Shown here piece after piece: positions 1 through 10,523 of a DNA stretch of 64,000 nt. Positions within the stretch are counted from its first letter, which is position 1. Each line of letters starts with the position of its first letter. The notes beneath the pieces were generated by a model. The model worked only from the letters and a program-made list of their open reading frames with translations. It ran no database searches and was not told where the DNA came from. Location: contig CANTUZ010000002.1 in assembly GCA_947846985.1 (NCBI GenBank), forward strand, positions 125,140,889 to 125,204,888. The letters are read 5' to 3'. Source of the DNA: Fratercula arctica. Lineage: Eukaryota; Chordata; Aves; Charadriiformes; Alcidae. Position numbers and translations under genes: made by a program.

Positions 1-950
1 TTTGTAAGTCTCTGCATAAAGAGGAAGAGACATGCTTGCATGCACACTATCTCCCAGGCCTTCTATTATAATTATAAATACTCTGTTTTATTTTTTTAAC
101 CCAAATAATTCACTAACAAGCTAATAAGAAACTGATTAAAACAGACAGCAAGATTAAATAACATTCACAAAGAATATTAAAAGTTGGCAAAGAATAAATT
201 TCCGTGTTGAAAGCATGACACCTCCTCTCAAGAAATGCCAGGAAAGGGATGCACAGTCTGCAGGTATCTGATTTCAGAGCCGGGCACAGGGAAATCCCCA
301 CACCAAAGACTGTAAAGTGTTCGGGAGATACAGCCTAAAGCTGTAACTCTGTTTGACGATCCTTAGGCAGGCATCATTTCACGTGAACAAAGGCAAACTT
401 AATGGTTTAAATCAGATTGTTGGTAGGAATGTTTTTTGCATTATATTTAACTTCATTGCAGCAGGTATTTCAGTAACTGTGAAAGAGTCTACAGAATGAA
501 TTAGTCTGTTCTTCATTACACAACAGAGAGGAATATCTTTTTTCCTGTAGAGAATTGACTCTGGTCCTTCAGGCAACTGGATTTTTTTCTATTCTACTCA
601 AAACCTGTAGGACAGACAATTTTTAATCTTCGTGCACATCTTGGAAACTTTTTTTAAATGATTTTCTGAGAATCCTCTTCTACTGAGAGCTTTCACATGG
701 TTCACAGCTAATATAATCCTACATTTTAAAGAGGATGGATTACAGAGAATTATCCTCCTGGTCATATTACAAGTGGTGAAAGGAACCTTTTTATTTTCTC
801 AGATCATTTTATTGCAGAACAGTGGCCTGGAAACAACTGTTCCCTTATGGTCAGACTGTGCCTTTGGTCACATCACCCCTTGAGTAAGTAAGAGGTACCT
901 TTAAGGCATAATTTTCCCTGTTTCCCTTCACTTCAGAAGCAGTGAAAACA

Positions 951-972
951 TTTTTTTTTTTTTTTTTTTTTT
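951..972. repeat. Poly-T run of 22
   Basis: Uninterrupted T homopolymer in CA8 intron 3 followed by AATAAAAC. It is an A-run on the transcribed strand. Confidence 0.95.
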
Positions 973-2872
973 AATAAAACGGCATTGATGGCATCATATG
1001 GTTCACTTTCTCCTGCTGTCTTTCCTGTCTTTTTGGACTGTAAGCTGATTTGGCCTGGCACTATATGTGTTTATACAGCGATTGGGTACAATGGGCCTCC
1101 AAAATAAATAGCAGTAATTTGCTGTTCCTGTCCCCCTCTATCTCCATTATACATCAAAGGTAAGGGAGAGAGTCAGAGTTTCATTAGATCTTCATTTGTT
1201 CTTCCTCCTTCTCCAATTCATACTTTTGGCATAAAGGAAAGGAATAAAGATATCAAATAGCTCCTCTCTTTCTTACACCTAAATCAGGTTCAGGTAACTC
1301 ACATGTGGATATCAGTGTGGATTTTACTGCTCTCTGCAAATGCGTACTGTAAAGCACAATCTAACCCTGGCACCTTGTTCCATTTGCTGGCAAGAAACAG
1401 TCTCTCAATGTTAAGACTATTACTAAATATTTCACACAAGCAGTGGCCAAAATAACTTTGGCCAAAAGGCAAAGTAACACTGTTTATGTGCAGTAAAAGT
1501 ACTTGGTGAGAAAGATTTCTGGAGAAGGTTGCACAAATGCCTCCTTCCAATTTCTGGCCAAAAGGGAAGAACTGCCCTCATGCTCTTGTTTTCATGGAAC
1601 AGGGAGAGGAGTATTGTACCGATAGGTACAGCCCTCTGCTTTTCCTTTGTTTAAAAAGACGTGTTACGGTATTTATGCTTGACAACTATTTATTGTTTTG
1701 TCCTGCTTTCCTGACTGATTGCAAACACAGATGTTTCAGTGAAAATGATAACACTGGTGTATTACTGTCAACATTCTGGTTTCTTCAGTCAAGGAAGGTG
1801 GAAAACATATCTTTGGTGAACTTCATATAATAATAAAAAGAACAATGAACTCAGCCTCCAAGCCACATGAACATCATTTTTCGACAGTGTGAATTATTTC
1901 AAGAAGCCGTTCCAGAGGTTACATAAGCTTAGTAGTCTAACCTATTTCACCATGAACCTATATATCCTAACCATGCGCAAAGGCCCCAGCTGTCTAGTAA
2001 GAAATAATAGATTTTTTAACTAAGAGACACAGGATATTACCCAACTAATACAGGATATTGCCTAATTTCTATCAAAGCAGTCATGGTATCAAAGGCGAAG
2101 AGACTAAGGAAGTAACTGAAGAGTGCTCTTCCAAACTTTGAAAAATAACACTCTTTTTTAAAGTCATACTTCACAAAGATCATTACACTGATAATCTGAA
2201 GCTGTTCCATAACCATTTGGTCCAATGTAATAAAACGAAGCCTTACAGTCTTCAGTCCTAAAAAAACAGACTGCTGCTCCAGTCAATAAATCGTCTTAGA
2301 TATTCATCTCAGATAGATCTCTTCAAACTCAAAGTTGATTTCTGTAGAACTGCTCGGGTTTTATAATAGTGTAATATAATCTGGGTCTAGTTCGTTGTGT
2401 TGTTAATGTACCCACTTAAACCAAGCACTTATGTTTTCATACTACTGCTTAACCCCTTGACTTGTCTTCCTCCCACAAAGACAGGAGAATTTAAAATCCT
2501 TACCATTTGCTTTGTAAATCATTTCTAGTTTCTTAGGAAAATGTCCTACTAGATTTGCTCACTGGAAGAAGATCCAAACTTAGGCACTTGGTGCTCAACC
2601 TATTTCTAGGCATGCATTTGTGCACAAGCAACTGCCTGCTTATTTTACATTTAGTACAGGACAAAAGCATAAACTACATCTTTCTGCTTGTAGATCACCG
2701 AAATAGGCACCCATCACTGTTTGTGTTCAGTAACTAACAAACCCAGTGAAAATCAACCCCAATATGCATTCAGAATTATGGTGATTTCCAACAACTGTAT
2801 AAACCAATGCTAATGTTAAAAGTTAAGAAAATAGGATTTCCTGGTCCCCTCATCAAAATCATTGTTCTCCAC

Positions 2873-2900
2873 AAAAAAAAGAAAAGAAAAAAAAAAAAAA
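2873..2900. repeat. A-rich low-complexity tract
   Basis: Twenty-eight bases of A broken by two G, followed by GGTGGGG; in CA8 intron 3. Confidence 0.95.
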
Positions 2901-5086
2901 GGTGGGGCAATCCCTGGAATGGAAACAGAAAATCTTTCATTCTGGAGTCTCAGGTGTACTACTTTGTAAACATATATAGTGGTCACAAGCACCTGTTTTA
3001 TTATTGCTCGAGTATAATATTTGATTTGGACAATCTGAGATGGATTTAATATAGCAGCTCTTTGTGCATGTAGCAGAAGGAAATGCAGCTCATCTGTCGA
3101 ACAAATTGCTCTGCACTGTTGCAACATAGGGCAGAAGATGATGAACTGGCTCAGCCAATACACCTGTGTGCAACTGACTTGGATACGACAAGCTATGCTG
3201 TCATTTTCTGACAGAAGAACTAATCTGCATAAGGGTCTGTTTGCAAAATTAAACATTCACACTGCATTTAAAGTGTATTATAAGTATTTTTTTGCTGCTA
3301 CAGAATTTTTGCATCAGTAGTTATTTTTTGGAGATCAGTCTAGCTGAAAGCTGCTTAGATGCAAGAGACAGGATAACACCGGCTTGCTCACCTCCAGGTG
3401 ATGTTCTTCAACTGTGCCAGAATTCTGTTTGTGCAGCTGCCGTGCTGCTTTTAAAGAACGTGAAGAATGAAATCCCTTCATAATAGATTAAGTTTGTTGT
3501 TTTGCATCTCTGGTTCAAGTAGATTTTTCTCTGGACTGATTTGGAGTAGAGAATTCTGGGGTTTTTGCAGATTATCAATAGACTGTTTCCACATACCACC
3601 AAGACTCTTTGCGAGGTGATCCTTAAGAAACAAGAAAACGGGAGACCCTGACAGACTCCCAAGTACAGTTCTTGACATAGTTCATGTCAATATTTCTTGA
3701 TCACCACATGCTGGATCAGCCTTGAACAAAAGCACTAAGCAGAGCTGTTTCATAATGAACAAGGTACTTCCCGCCTCGGGGAAACACTGCAGTATCCTGA
3801 AGGTCCTACTGCCCATAAAAAATATATTGTGTATATATTATGCCAGGTAATCAGTATGCAGAGGTGATTCCTTTGGTTGATGAGCCTTCCCCATTCAAGT
3901 AATACTCCTGAATTGCCAGGATCTGCCTGAAATCAACCTGCAAAGCCCCTGTGAGTCACTTAATATATATGGAGTTTTTTGATGGACTAGTGCAAAATAG
4001 CAAACAGCAGAGACCAAGATCTGACCCACAGCTCTTAAAGAAAGTACCTGAACAACACTAAGAATTAGACTGGCGGTCTAAGTTCTTAGTTCTGCAGTAG
4101 GTACTCTAATCCTTATTATATCCTTTTCTGTAAAGCGGTTCTGTTCCAGTAGTCTGGCACTCATGAATATAATGCTACAATAAAAAAATTTCCTAGCAAT
4201 GAACAACACAGAGAAAAAAGAAGCAGAGTTTCAGGCTTGTGAGGGATTATGATAGATAAATAAGGCAAAAATAGCTCAAAGAACTCTGAAAAAATCTTGA
4301 GTTTCTTTAAAACCAATAGTGCACAACAAATGAAATAAAAGATGCAAAGCTGAAGACACCAAACATCAGGGTTGGCATCTGTTAGAACTAGTCTAAGGGA
4401 TACTCCAAGCCACTCCTTGACAAGTGTAAGCAACAGGACAGTGGGGAGTGAAGTAATACGATGAACGGCTGCTGGAGGGCAGGAGAAATAGGCCCCAGCA
4501 TTTTGGGTTGCCTAGGAGCCCTGACTGACACCCCAGGAACAGCTGCATTTTTTCAGACTGCATTATCACTTTGTGTTTCAAAATTTTGTAATTCATTGAG
4601 ATATTACAGAACATACACAAGAATATCACATAATCTTCAATTTTCAGGTATATAAAGCTATTTCACGAGCACATTGCTCTACTCTTACTCCAAATTTACC
4701 TAAGGTGTTATTATTCACCATGGAAGTATTTCCAGTGGCTAGTTCTCCCCATCTATAGCTATTAGTCAAGGTGACATAGGACGTGTTGAAACGGCAGATC
4801 TTGTTAGAACACTAATATTATTAAGACAGAAGTTAATAATTCTGCAAGTTAACTTTATGACCAATTAATCACACAATGTGATGAGTGCTGGAGGCATTCT
4901 GTTCCAGATGCATATCCTAATTTACCTGCACTAAAGCACACCTCAGCAAGACAGCTTTGTGGCTGAAATATAAAGCAATAAAATGCTGAGCTAAAAGAAA
5001 CTCTCTTTTGAATTACCAGGAATTCAGGCTATGAAATAAAGTCTTTTGCATTTAGCGAGTGTTATGCAATGCAGTGTCACTCTTAC

Positions 5087-5211
5087 CTCCATGGGAAAGG
5101 CCTTAAAATTAACCGTGTGTTCAGAACCACGCTGGTTTTCTCTCCCCCAGTGAAATCGAACATCGTGTAGTTCAAACTCGTGTCCTCGAGGTAATGGCCC
5201 CCCTATTAACA
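5087..5211 (-). CDS. CA8: CA8 coding exon 3 (altered zinc-site region)
   Basis: One hundred twenty-five bases. The acceptor is CTTTCCCAG|TGTTAAT; the donor is CATGGAG|GTAAGA, leaving phase 0. It encodes [15 protein letters not shown], then [18 protein letters not shown] and VNFKAFPME. In active alpha-CAs the motif is H-x-H with a third His downstream; here the first His is Arg (V-R-F-H-W), the second and third (FHWG, EHT) remain. This is the established reason CA8 cannot hold catalytic zinc. No frameshift or stop is present, so the exon looks functional. Confidence 0.95.
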
Positions 5212-8200
5212 CTGGGAAAGAAGACAAATGGTAAGGAACTTGGCTTTCGAAGCAGACAAGCCACTGGATATATTCTCCAAACACAATGGGGAGATTGTTG
5301 CAAGCTTCTTTATTATCAGTGGTACTAGAGAGGAGAAGAGTAAAGTTGACAGACTTGACATCTTTACTTTTGAAGTGCCGTGCAGGTACAGAAGGCGAAT
5401 TCAGGCAGTTAGGAACAACAGTGAAATTGCTGTTGTGCTGCACTCTTTGTTTTAGGAGGCAGAACAGCTGGTCATAACACAAAATAAAAACATTGTACCT
5501 TTACCAGCCCCAAGAGTTCGTATGTTTATTGCTCTTATCAAGACAGTAGCAGTGTGCTTTAAACAGATGGCGGGGGGGCTGGATTGAACTGGTAACTACC
5601 TCCAACTTGCCCAAATGCTTACTCTCCATCACCTATATTTGCTATGAGCCACAGAAACTGATAGAAAACTTTTGATTGGCAATATTTTGTTGGGTAAAGG
5701 TGTTCAGCCATATACCACCTGCCAGGCTTCTGAGATACAGAATGTCTCCGTATCCAAATATAATCAAACCTACACAGAGGAGCAACAACACACCTCATTT
5801 GCCTAAAAACAGTTGCTAGGCAGCCATGGCTTTTTTTTTACTTCAGTTTTTTAAACATCCAGCATTTCTTAAAAGCATCTATCCACAATTGCAACACAGA
5901 CAAACAAAAAAATATTATATTATATTATATTATATTATATTATATTATATTATATTATATTATATTATATTATATTATATTATATTATATTATATTATAT
6001 TATGTTATGTTATGTTATGTCATGTCATGTCATGTCATGTCATGTCATGTCATGTCATGTCATGTTACATCTCAAAACTTTTGCATTGACAGAGACTTCC
6101 ACCATAAATAGTAAAAGCAAGCAACTGTACCTTGTGACGCTCAATCTGTTTTGGAAACAATCAATGGAAACATTTTGCCCAGGTATTCATGAATCTGCTT
6201 CAGATCAAGTATTACTCCACAAGCTGTAGGTAACTTCCCATTGAAATCATTGAATATTGGCTTCTAGGCTGGGCTGGATTTTACTTAAGGGCATTCACAG
6301 TCTTCCCCAAATCCATTAAATTCTAGCTTACATTTCATAGTGTTTGAATGAATCTTTTACAATCTCTGATAATAGATAGGGATTATTTAATTACATAACC
6401 TACAGCTTTCGGGAATTCAAGTTCCATAATATAAAGTTATTTTGACACACAAACTAAATGGCCTCAGCTTGGAGCGCAAGACATAGTGTAATACTAAAAC
6501 ATAATTTAGCAATTGAATCATATTGCAATTGTACAAACACAAAAATAAAAGTACAGAACTGTAAAAAAAACTGAAAGAAAACTGATCAGTTACGGTTTTT
6601 GAAGAAAAAAGTAAAATATTCTGATTAACCCTCCTTTAATAATTCTTCATAACTCACCAAAGAGCAATTAGGGTTTCTAAAATGAAATGTCCTAAATGTA
6701 GTTACAGATGCAGATTTGCTTCTTAAACTTGCTTTATCTATATTCTATCTATACCTATATCCTAAAGGGAAAATCTATAAATCTAGTGAATATTTGGGGA
6801 AACAACCAATTAAAGTATTTAGGGAAATCTGGACAAATATAAATCACAGAATCACAGAATGGTTTGGGTTGGAAGGGACCTGAAAGATCATCTAGTTCCA
6901 ACCCCCTGCCCTGGGCAGGGACACCTCCCACTAGACCAGGCTGCTCAAAGCCCCTTCCAGCCTGGCCTTGAACACTTCCAGGGATGGGGCATCCACAACT
7001 TCCCTGGGCAACCTGTTCCAGTGCCTCACCACCCTCACAGCAAACAATTTTTAAATTAAAGAAACATGATACTTAGTTAGTGCTATTTCTTAGGAAAATG
7101 GTGCATTTTCTCTGTTTTACAATATTGCTCCTAGAGAAAGCGTAACTAGAACAAATGTTCTTTACACGATGTAGTTCTGGATCTGCAGGAGCTTCAAAGA
7201 GTTTATTTCTGAAGCTTAAGTTATAACACAACACTGAGCCCATGATAAAAATATTTCAGTGCATGAAGCACGTTCATCTTTCTTTTGCCTTTCATCAAAT
7301 CTTAATCCTTATCAATGCATGAAACACGTGCAACTTCGCTCTGCCTTTCAGCAATTTTTGATCCTCATTAGAAAATGATTCTGAAACCATCATCCCCTGT
7401 GCAATCCACTTCTGGCTTAAGAGAAGTTTCTCTGTTAGTAGGATATCCTCTAAAGCGTTTTTCAATATACAATTCCATTACACAGTTGGTCATGTTTCTT
7501 CCACCTAATGCATAACACATGTACAATGACCAAACTGGAAGCAGCCTGTGAAAATGTTTGCAATTAAATAATAAGAAAGATTTGGGAATTCCAGATGGAC
7601 TGCATGTCTTGAACTAAAGGATAAAATCAATCACCAGTAGTGACAAATTGATTTTTAATAAGTGTATTAATTAGTTTAGTTTTTTCCACAAAGAAGTTTT
7701 TCTTTGACTGTTAACATTACAGTCGATGAGGATCTCTTGCACATTAATTGGACAGAGTTTCAAAAGCATTTAGTGCTCAACAGTTCCCATTAAAATAATC
7801 TGGCTAAATGGATTTGTCATCAGAGATCCCCTGTGAGGAAAAGAAGCTGCAGGAGTTTCCGCAGTCCCTGAAAACTGGCCAGAATACTAGGTCAAACACA
7901 GCTTATTAACTCTTTTCTCCTCTTGGTAGGGATAACAAATGTTGTCTTCTGCCACCCAAAAATGGAAAAATTAGCCCCAGTTTACAAATGGAGAATGGGA
8001 AATTATGTAACATGAAATCTAAGGAAAAGCTGACACTAGAACAAGATTTCCTAATTCATAATTCCATACCTCAGTCATAAACTTTTATTCTATTTCACAT
8101 TTTCTCATGTTTCAAGACTCATCAGTCTGGCATCAGACTGCATTCAAGTTTGAAAATAAGTCTTTCCTTCTCCTAAGTCTCCAATGGTCTTGCACGTGTG

Positions 8201-10092
8201 TTTAGGTGTGTTGGTCCCATTTTATTAATAATTGCTACTAAGTTACAAACTGCGCTTGAGAAAGGTAGGGTTGAAGGAGTTGCATTGTGGCATGCAAGCC
8301 ATGAAGTCGTTTGCCCTCACTCTCATTTCCTCCACAGGAGAATTCAAGAACCTTCCTGATCCTGCAGAGAGAACCTTACTTCTTGGGAAAAGAGCTCTGC
8401 TTCTGATGAAGGCAGTAAAACTGACTGGAAGTACAAAATTTATATTCTATTGGAAATCTGCAAAATTCTGTGGAAAGAAACGTTCTGTGTTGCAATAATA
8501 CATGGAATTTATCATGGAAAGAAAATTATAAAGGAAAGCATCATTATTAAAATAACAAACCCTTCATTTTTAAAAAATTCAGTGTAAAACTGAACTGACT
8601 CCCTCAGTCCCAGCACAGCTGTAGCTCCCAGAACTGCTGGGATCTCAGAAGGAAATAAAAGTTGGAATATCTCATGTTTTGACAATGTTCAGCCGTTTAA
8701 ATACCCCCAAAAGGCTGTAACTAGCTAAGACTGGTTAGAATAACTTGGATGCTCTTCCAAACACATGGTAAGGACTACCACAGTGATGGAAACCACAAAC
8801 AACTTTTTTTCTTCCTACTTTCTTGACAGTTGTCTCCTTCATACAGAACAGTTTATCCAGGTGAAAGGTCTGAATGAAATAACGGCTATTTCACTTAACT
8901 TGGAATTGTTTCTTTCAGTATTTGCTTCTAATTCTTTTTTGATGAACAACACCAAAAAAAAACCTTTAAAGAAATGAGGACTGCTTTGCTACCTGCTCTT
9001 CATCAATATTGTACACATGTATAACTGAGTATCTATCTTAAGCTGCCCGAGTATGTAGTTGGTATTCACAGCCCACTCAAGCTAATGGAAAAAGCTCTTT
9101 TAACTTACACAGTCTTTGGACCAAGGGCAAATTTTGCCAGCTGTACAAAACAGTTTGGCATCACACTGCCTTAGCGATAGCCTGGACTGCTGCTGAACAC
9201 GGACAACTCCTAATGCCAGTGAATTAGGTGGCACCGCAACAGAAGGAAACTCTGGACGCGCTCTGAGGCGACCTGACTGATCGTCCAGTTTGGCGTCGCA
9301 ACCTGCAGCTCTCATTGCAAAGCTCCTTTTCCTACTGGAGCCAACGGCAATGCTCTGACCGGCCGCCGTCCACGCCGAAGGAGGACAACCGCTCGCTGCT
9401 GGGCGCAGCTGCCCTTCCCGGGCATTCGCCCACAGCCGGAATTAAGGCAAAGACAAGCTTCAGCGGGGACAGCAAAGGCCGGGTCTCAGCATACCTGACT
9501 TGGACTTCAGGGCAATCTGAATGGAATGCCCGTCGTTGATCACCTCGCAGTCACGACACACGACGTAGTTTGGCGACAGACGCACTTCCAGGAGCGAGGG
9601 GTCGTATTTGGCTTCTCTGGAGTTCAAGTTAATGGGCGACTGGTACTCCCCGTTAGCATCCGGGAAAATCAGCCCCCACTCCACTCCTGAGGCACAAGGG
9701 AGAAGCCGTTAGAGGCAGACCCGGCACCGAGCGCTGCACGGCGGCTTCCCGGGCCGGACAGACCCTCCCCGCCATCACCCATCGCCACCGCCGCGGGAAG
9801 GGGAGGACGGGGGGGAAGCTGCTCCCCGACACCCCGTCCCCGACCGCCGCTGCCGGGCGGCTCCGCGGCCGCCGCCGCCCCGCGCTGCTCTCCCGCTGCG
9901 GGCCGCCGCTTCCCCGCTCCCCGCTCCCGGCGGCGACCGGGGGGCGATTTTCCCTCCGCTCCGCCGCTGCAACCCTCCCCGCCCGCCCTCGGCGGCGGCC
10001 GAAGTTTCCTCACCTTCCTCGTAGCCCCACTCCGGAGCCTCCTCCAAGGGCGGGGAGGGCTCGGCGCCCTCGATCAGGCTCCTGTCAGCCAT
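5087..10092 (-). CDS. CA8: CA8, carbonic anhydrase-related protein VIII, 5' part (coding exons 1-3)
   Basis: Spliced minus-strand gene: join 10092-10014, 9686-9495, 5211-5087, 396 nt or 132 codons, about 45% of the usual 290-residue protein. Both introns have GT-AG ends and interrupt codons in phase 1, and the joined frame is open. Residues 1-27 are the variable acidic N-terminus; residue 28 onward is the start of the alpha-carbonic anhydrase fold (SPINLNS, then FHWG, then SEHTVNF). CARP VIII is cytosolic, abundant in Purkinje cells, binds the IP3 receptor ITPR1 and lowers its IP3 affinity; it lacks CO2 hydration activity. The sequence agrees: VRFHWG has Arg where active enzymes have the first zinc His, while FHWG and EHTVN keep the other two. 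CA10/CA11 are excluded by the DANGEYQ and YVVCRDCEV stretches typical of CA8. Exons 4 onward were not found in positions 1-5086 and presumably lie off the left edge. Confidence 0.95.
5912..6065. repeat. Compound pentanucleotide microsatellite TATAT/TATGT/CATGT
   Basis: After a short ATAT lead-in the tract is TATAT x17 (5916-6000), TATGT x4 (6001-6020) and CATGT x9 (6021-6065), thirty pure units with no interruption. Each block differs from the previous by a single transition. It lies in CA8 intron 2, about 700 bp upstream of exon 3 on the transcript. Confidence 0.98.
6844..7050 (-). mobile_element. CR1 LINE 3' fragment
   Basis: Starts with TCACAGAATCACAGAAT, the complement of the CR1 3' tail, followed by GGTTTGGGTTGGAAGGGACC and the complement of the end of ORF2 (GGGCAACCTGTTCCAGTGCC). 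About 207 bp, 5'-truncated, in CA8 intron 2 and in the sense direction of CA8. Confidence 0.93.
7260..7371. repeat. Diverged 56-bp direct duplication
   Basis: Copy 1 is 7260-7315 and copy 2 is 7316-7371. Both start TGCATGAA and share CACGT, TGCCTTTCA and ATCCT at equal spacing. By-eye count is 42 of 56 matches without gaps. Confidence 0.75.
7970..8055 (-). repeat. Possible MIR SINE remnant
   Basis: ATTAGCCCCAGTTTACAAAT resembles the complement of the MIR core (ATTATCCCCATTTTACAGAT), and the following GTAAC, AAGG and AGCTGACA steps also fit the MIR order. Heavily diverged; recognised from memory only. Confidence 0.4.
9495..9686 (-). CDS. CA8: CA8 coding exon 2
   Basis: One hundred ninety-two bases. 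The acceptor is TGCCTCAG|GAGTGG and the donor TCAG|GTATGC, both phase 1. It encodes the N-terminal part of the CA fold: [34 protein letters not shown], then [14 protein letters not shown] and [20 protein letters not shown] is the standard alpha-CA signature near the start of the domain. The exon lies inside the CpG island, 327 bp downstream of exon 1. Confidence 0.95.
9687..10013 (-). other. CA8: CA8 intron 1
   Basis: A short 327-bp intron, phase 1, very GC-rich, with GTGAGG donor and TGCCTCAG acceptor. It lies wholly inside the CpG island, so it may carry promoter-proximal control sites; none is identifiable with confidence. Confidence 0.85.
10014..10092 (-). CDS. CA8: CA8 coding exon 1
   Basis: Seventy-nine coding bases: 26 codons plus one base. 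It starts MADRSLIEG and ends PEWGYEEG across the junction with exon 2. The donor after 10014 reads GAAG|GTGAGG. The ATG at 10092 was chosen because MAD-S-IE is the family start; the frame stays open far upstream only because the island lacks stops. Start context has C at -3 and G at +4, so it is not ideal. Mammalian CA8 has a run of about ten acidic residues here; this copy is about seven residues shorter, with Pro-rich [13 protein letters not shown] instead (mammalian form recalled, not searched). Confidence 0.93.
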
Positions 10093-10523
10093 GGGCGGGC
10101 GCCCCTGCCAGCGGCCGCGGCTCCCCTCGGCCGGGCGGTGCGTGTGAGGGGGCTGAGGCGGGCTGGCGGCCGCTCCGCACCCCGCCTCGGCCCGCCCCCG
10201 CCGGCGGGTGTCGTCCTCCGGCGGGGCAGGGGCAGGGGGCGCGGCCGGCGGGCGGGCCCGGCAGCCGGTGGCCGTCCCGGTGTCGCGGCGGGGCAGCCGA
10301 GAGGGGCGGGAAGGTGGCGGCCGGCGGCGCGGGGAGAAGGGGAGCGGGGGGCGTCCAAGCTGGCGTCCCCCGTGGGCCGCTGCTCCCTTGTCCTCCCTGC
10401 GTCTTCCTCGCCCTCCCCCGCAGGCTGCTCCCCGCGCCCGGCGGCTGTGGGGGTGTCCCCGCAGCTGCCGCTGCCCCGCTGGGCTGGGCACAGGCGGTGT
10501 GTGCGCCCGGGGACGCCCGGGGA
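10093..10523 (-). promoter_or_regulatory. CA8: CA8 promoter and 5'UTR region
   Basis: GC-rich, CpG-dense sequence between the CA8 ATG and the CR1 fragment. GC boxes are visible (GGGCGGG at about 10094, AGGGGCGGGAAGG near 10302, CCCGCCCCCGCC near 10190), and I see no TATA box, as expected for a CpG-island promoter with dispersed starts. The transcription start cannot be placed from sequence. Confidence 0.65.

Larger units (their letters stand above)
1..5086 (-). other. CA8: CA8 intron 3 (partial)
   Basis: Non-coding intron sequence running off the left edge; at least 5.1 kb. I looked for exon 4 (family LHLIHWNS...ALFVQ) on the minus strand and did not find it. It holds a 22-base T run (951-972) and an A-rich stretch (2873-2900), otherwise nothing I recognise. 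Confidence 0.7.
5212..9494 (-). other. CA8: CA8 intron 2
   Basis: A 4283-bp intron, phase 1. It contains a compound pentanucleotide microsatellite (5912-6065), a CR1 3' fragment (6844-7050), a diverged 56-bp direct duplication (7260-7371) and a possible MIR remnant (7970-8055). The exon 2 end of the intron enters the CpG island. Confidence 0.85.

Noticed and set aside
3380..3480. CA8 exon 4 candidate before a minus-strand donor-like CTGGAG|GTGAGC
   Set aside because: The translation upstream of this donor has no similarity to the expected LHLIHWNS segment and no good acceptor.
6001..6065. CRISPR-like regular repeat
   Set aside because: Units are 5 bp without spacers, in a vertebrate genome; a microsatellite.
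5826..6089. Open frame across the pentanucleotide repeat
   Set aside because: It is a translation of the microsatellite (IILYY and VMSCH repeats) inside a CA8 intron.
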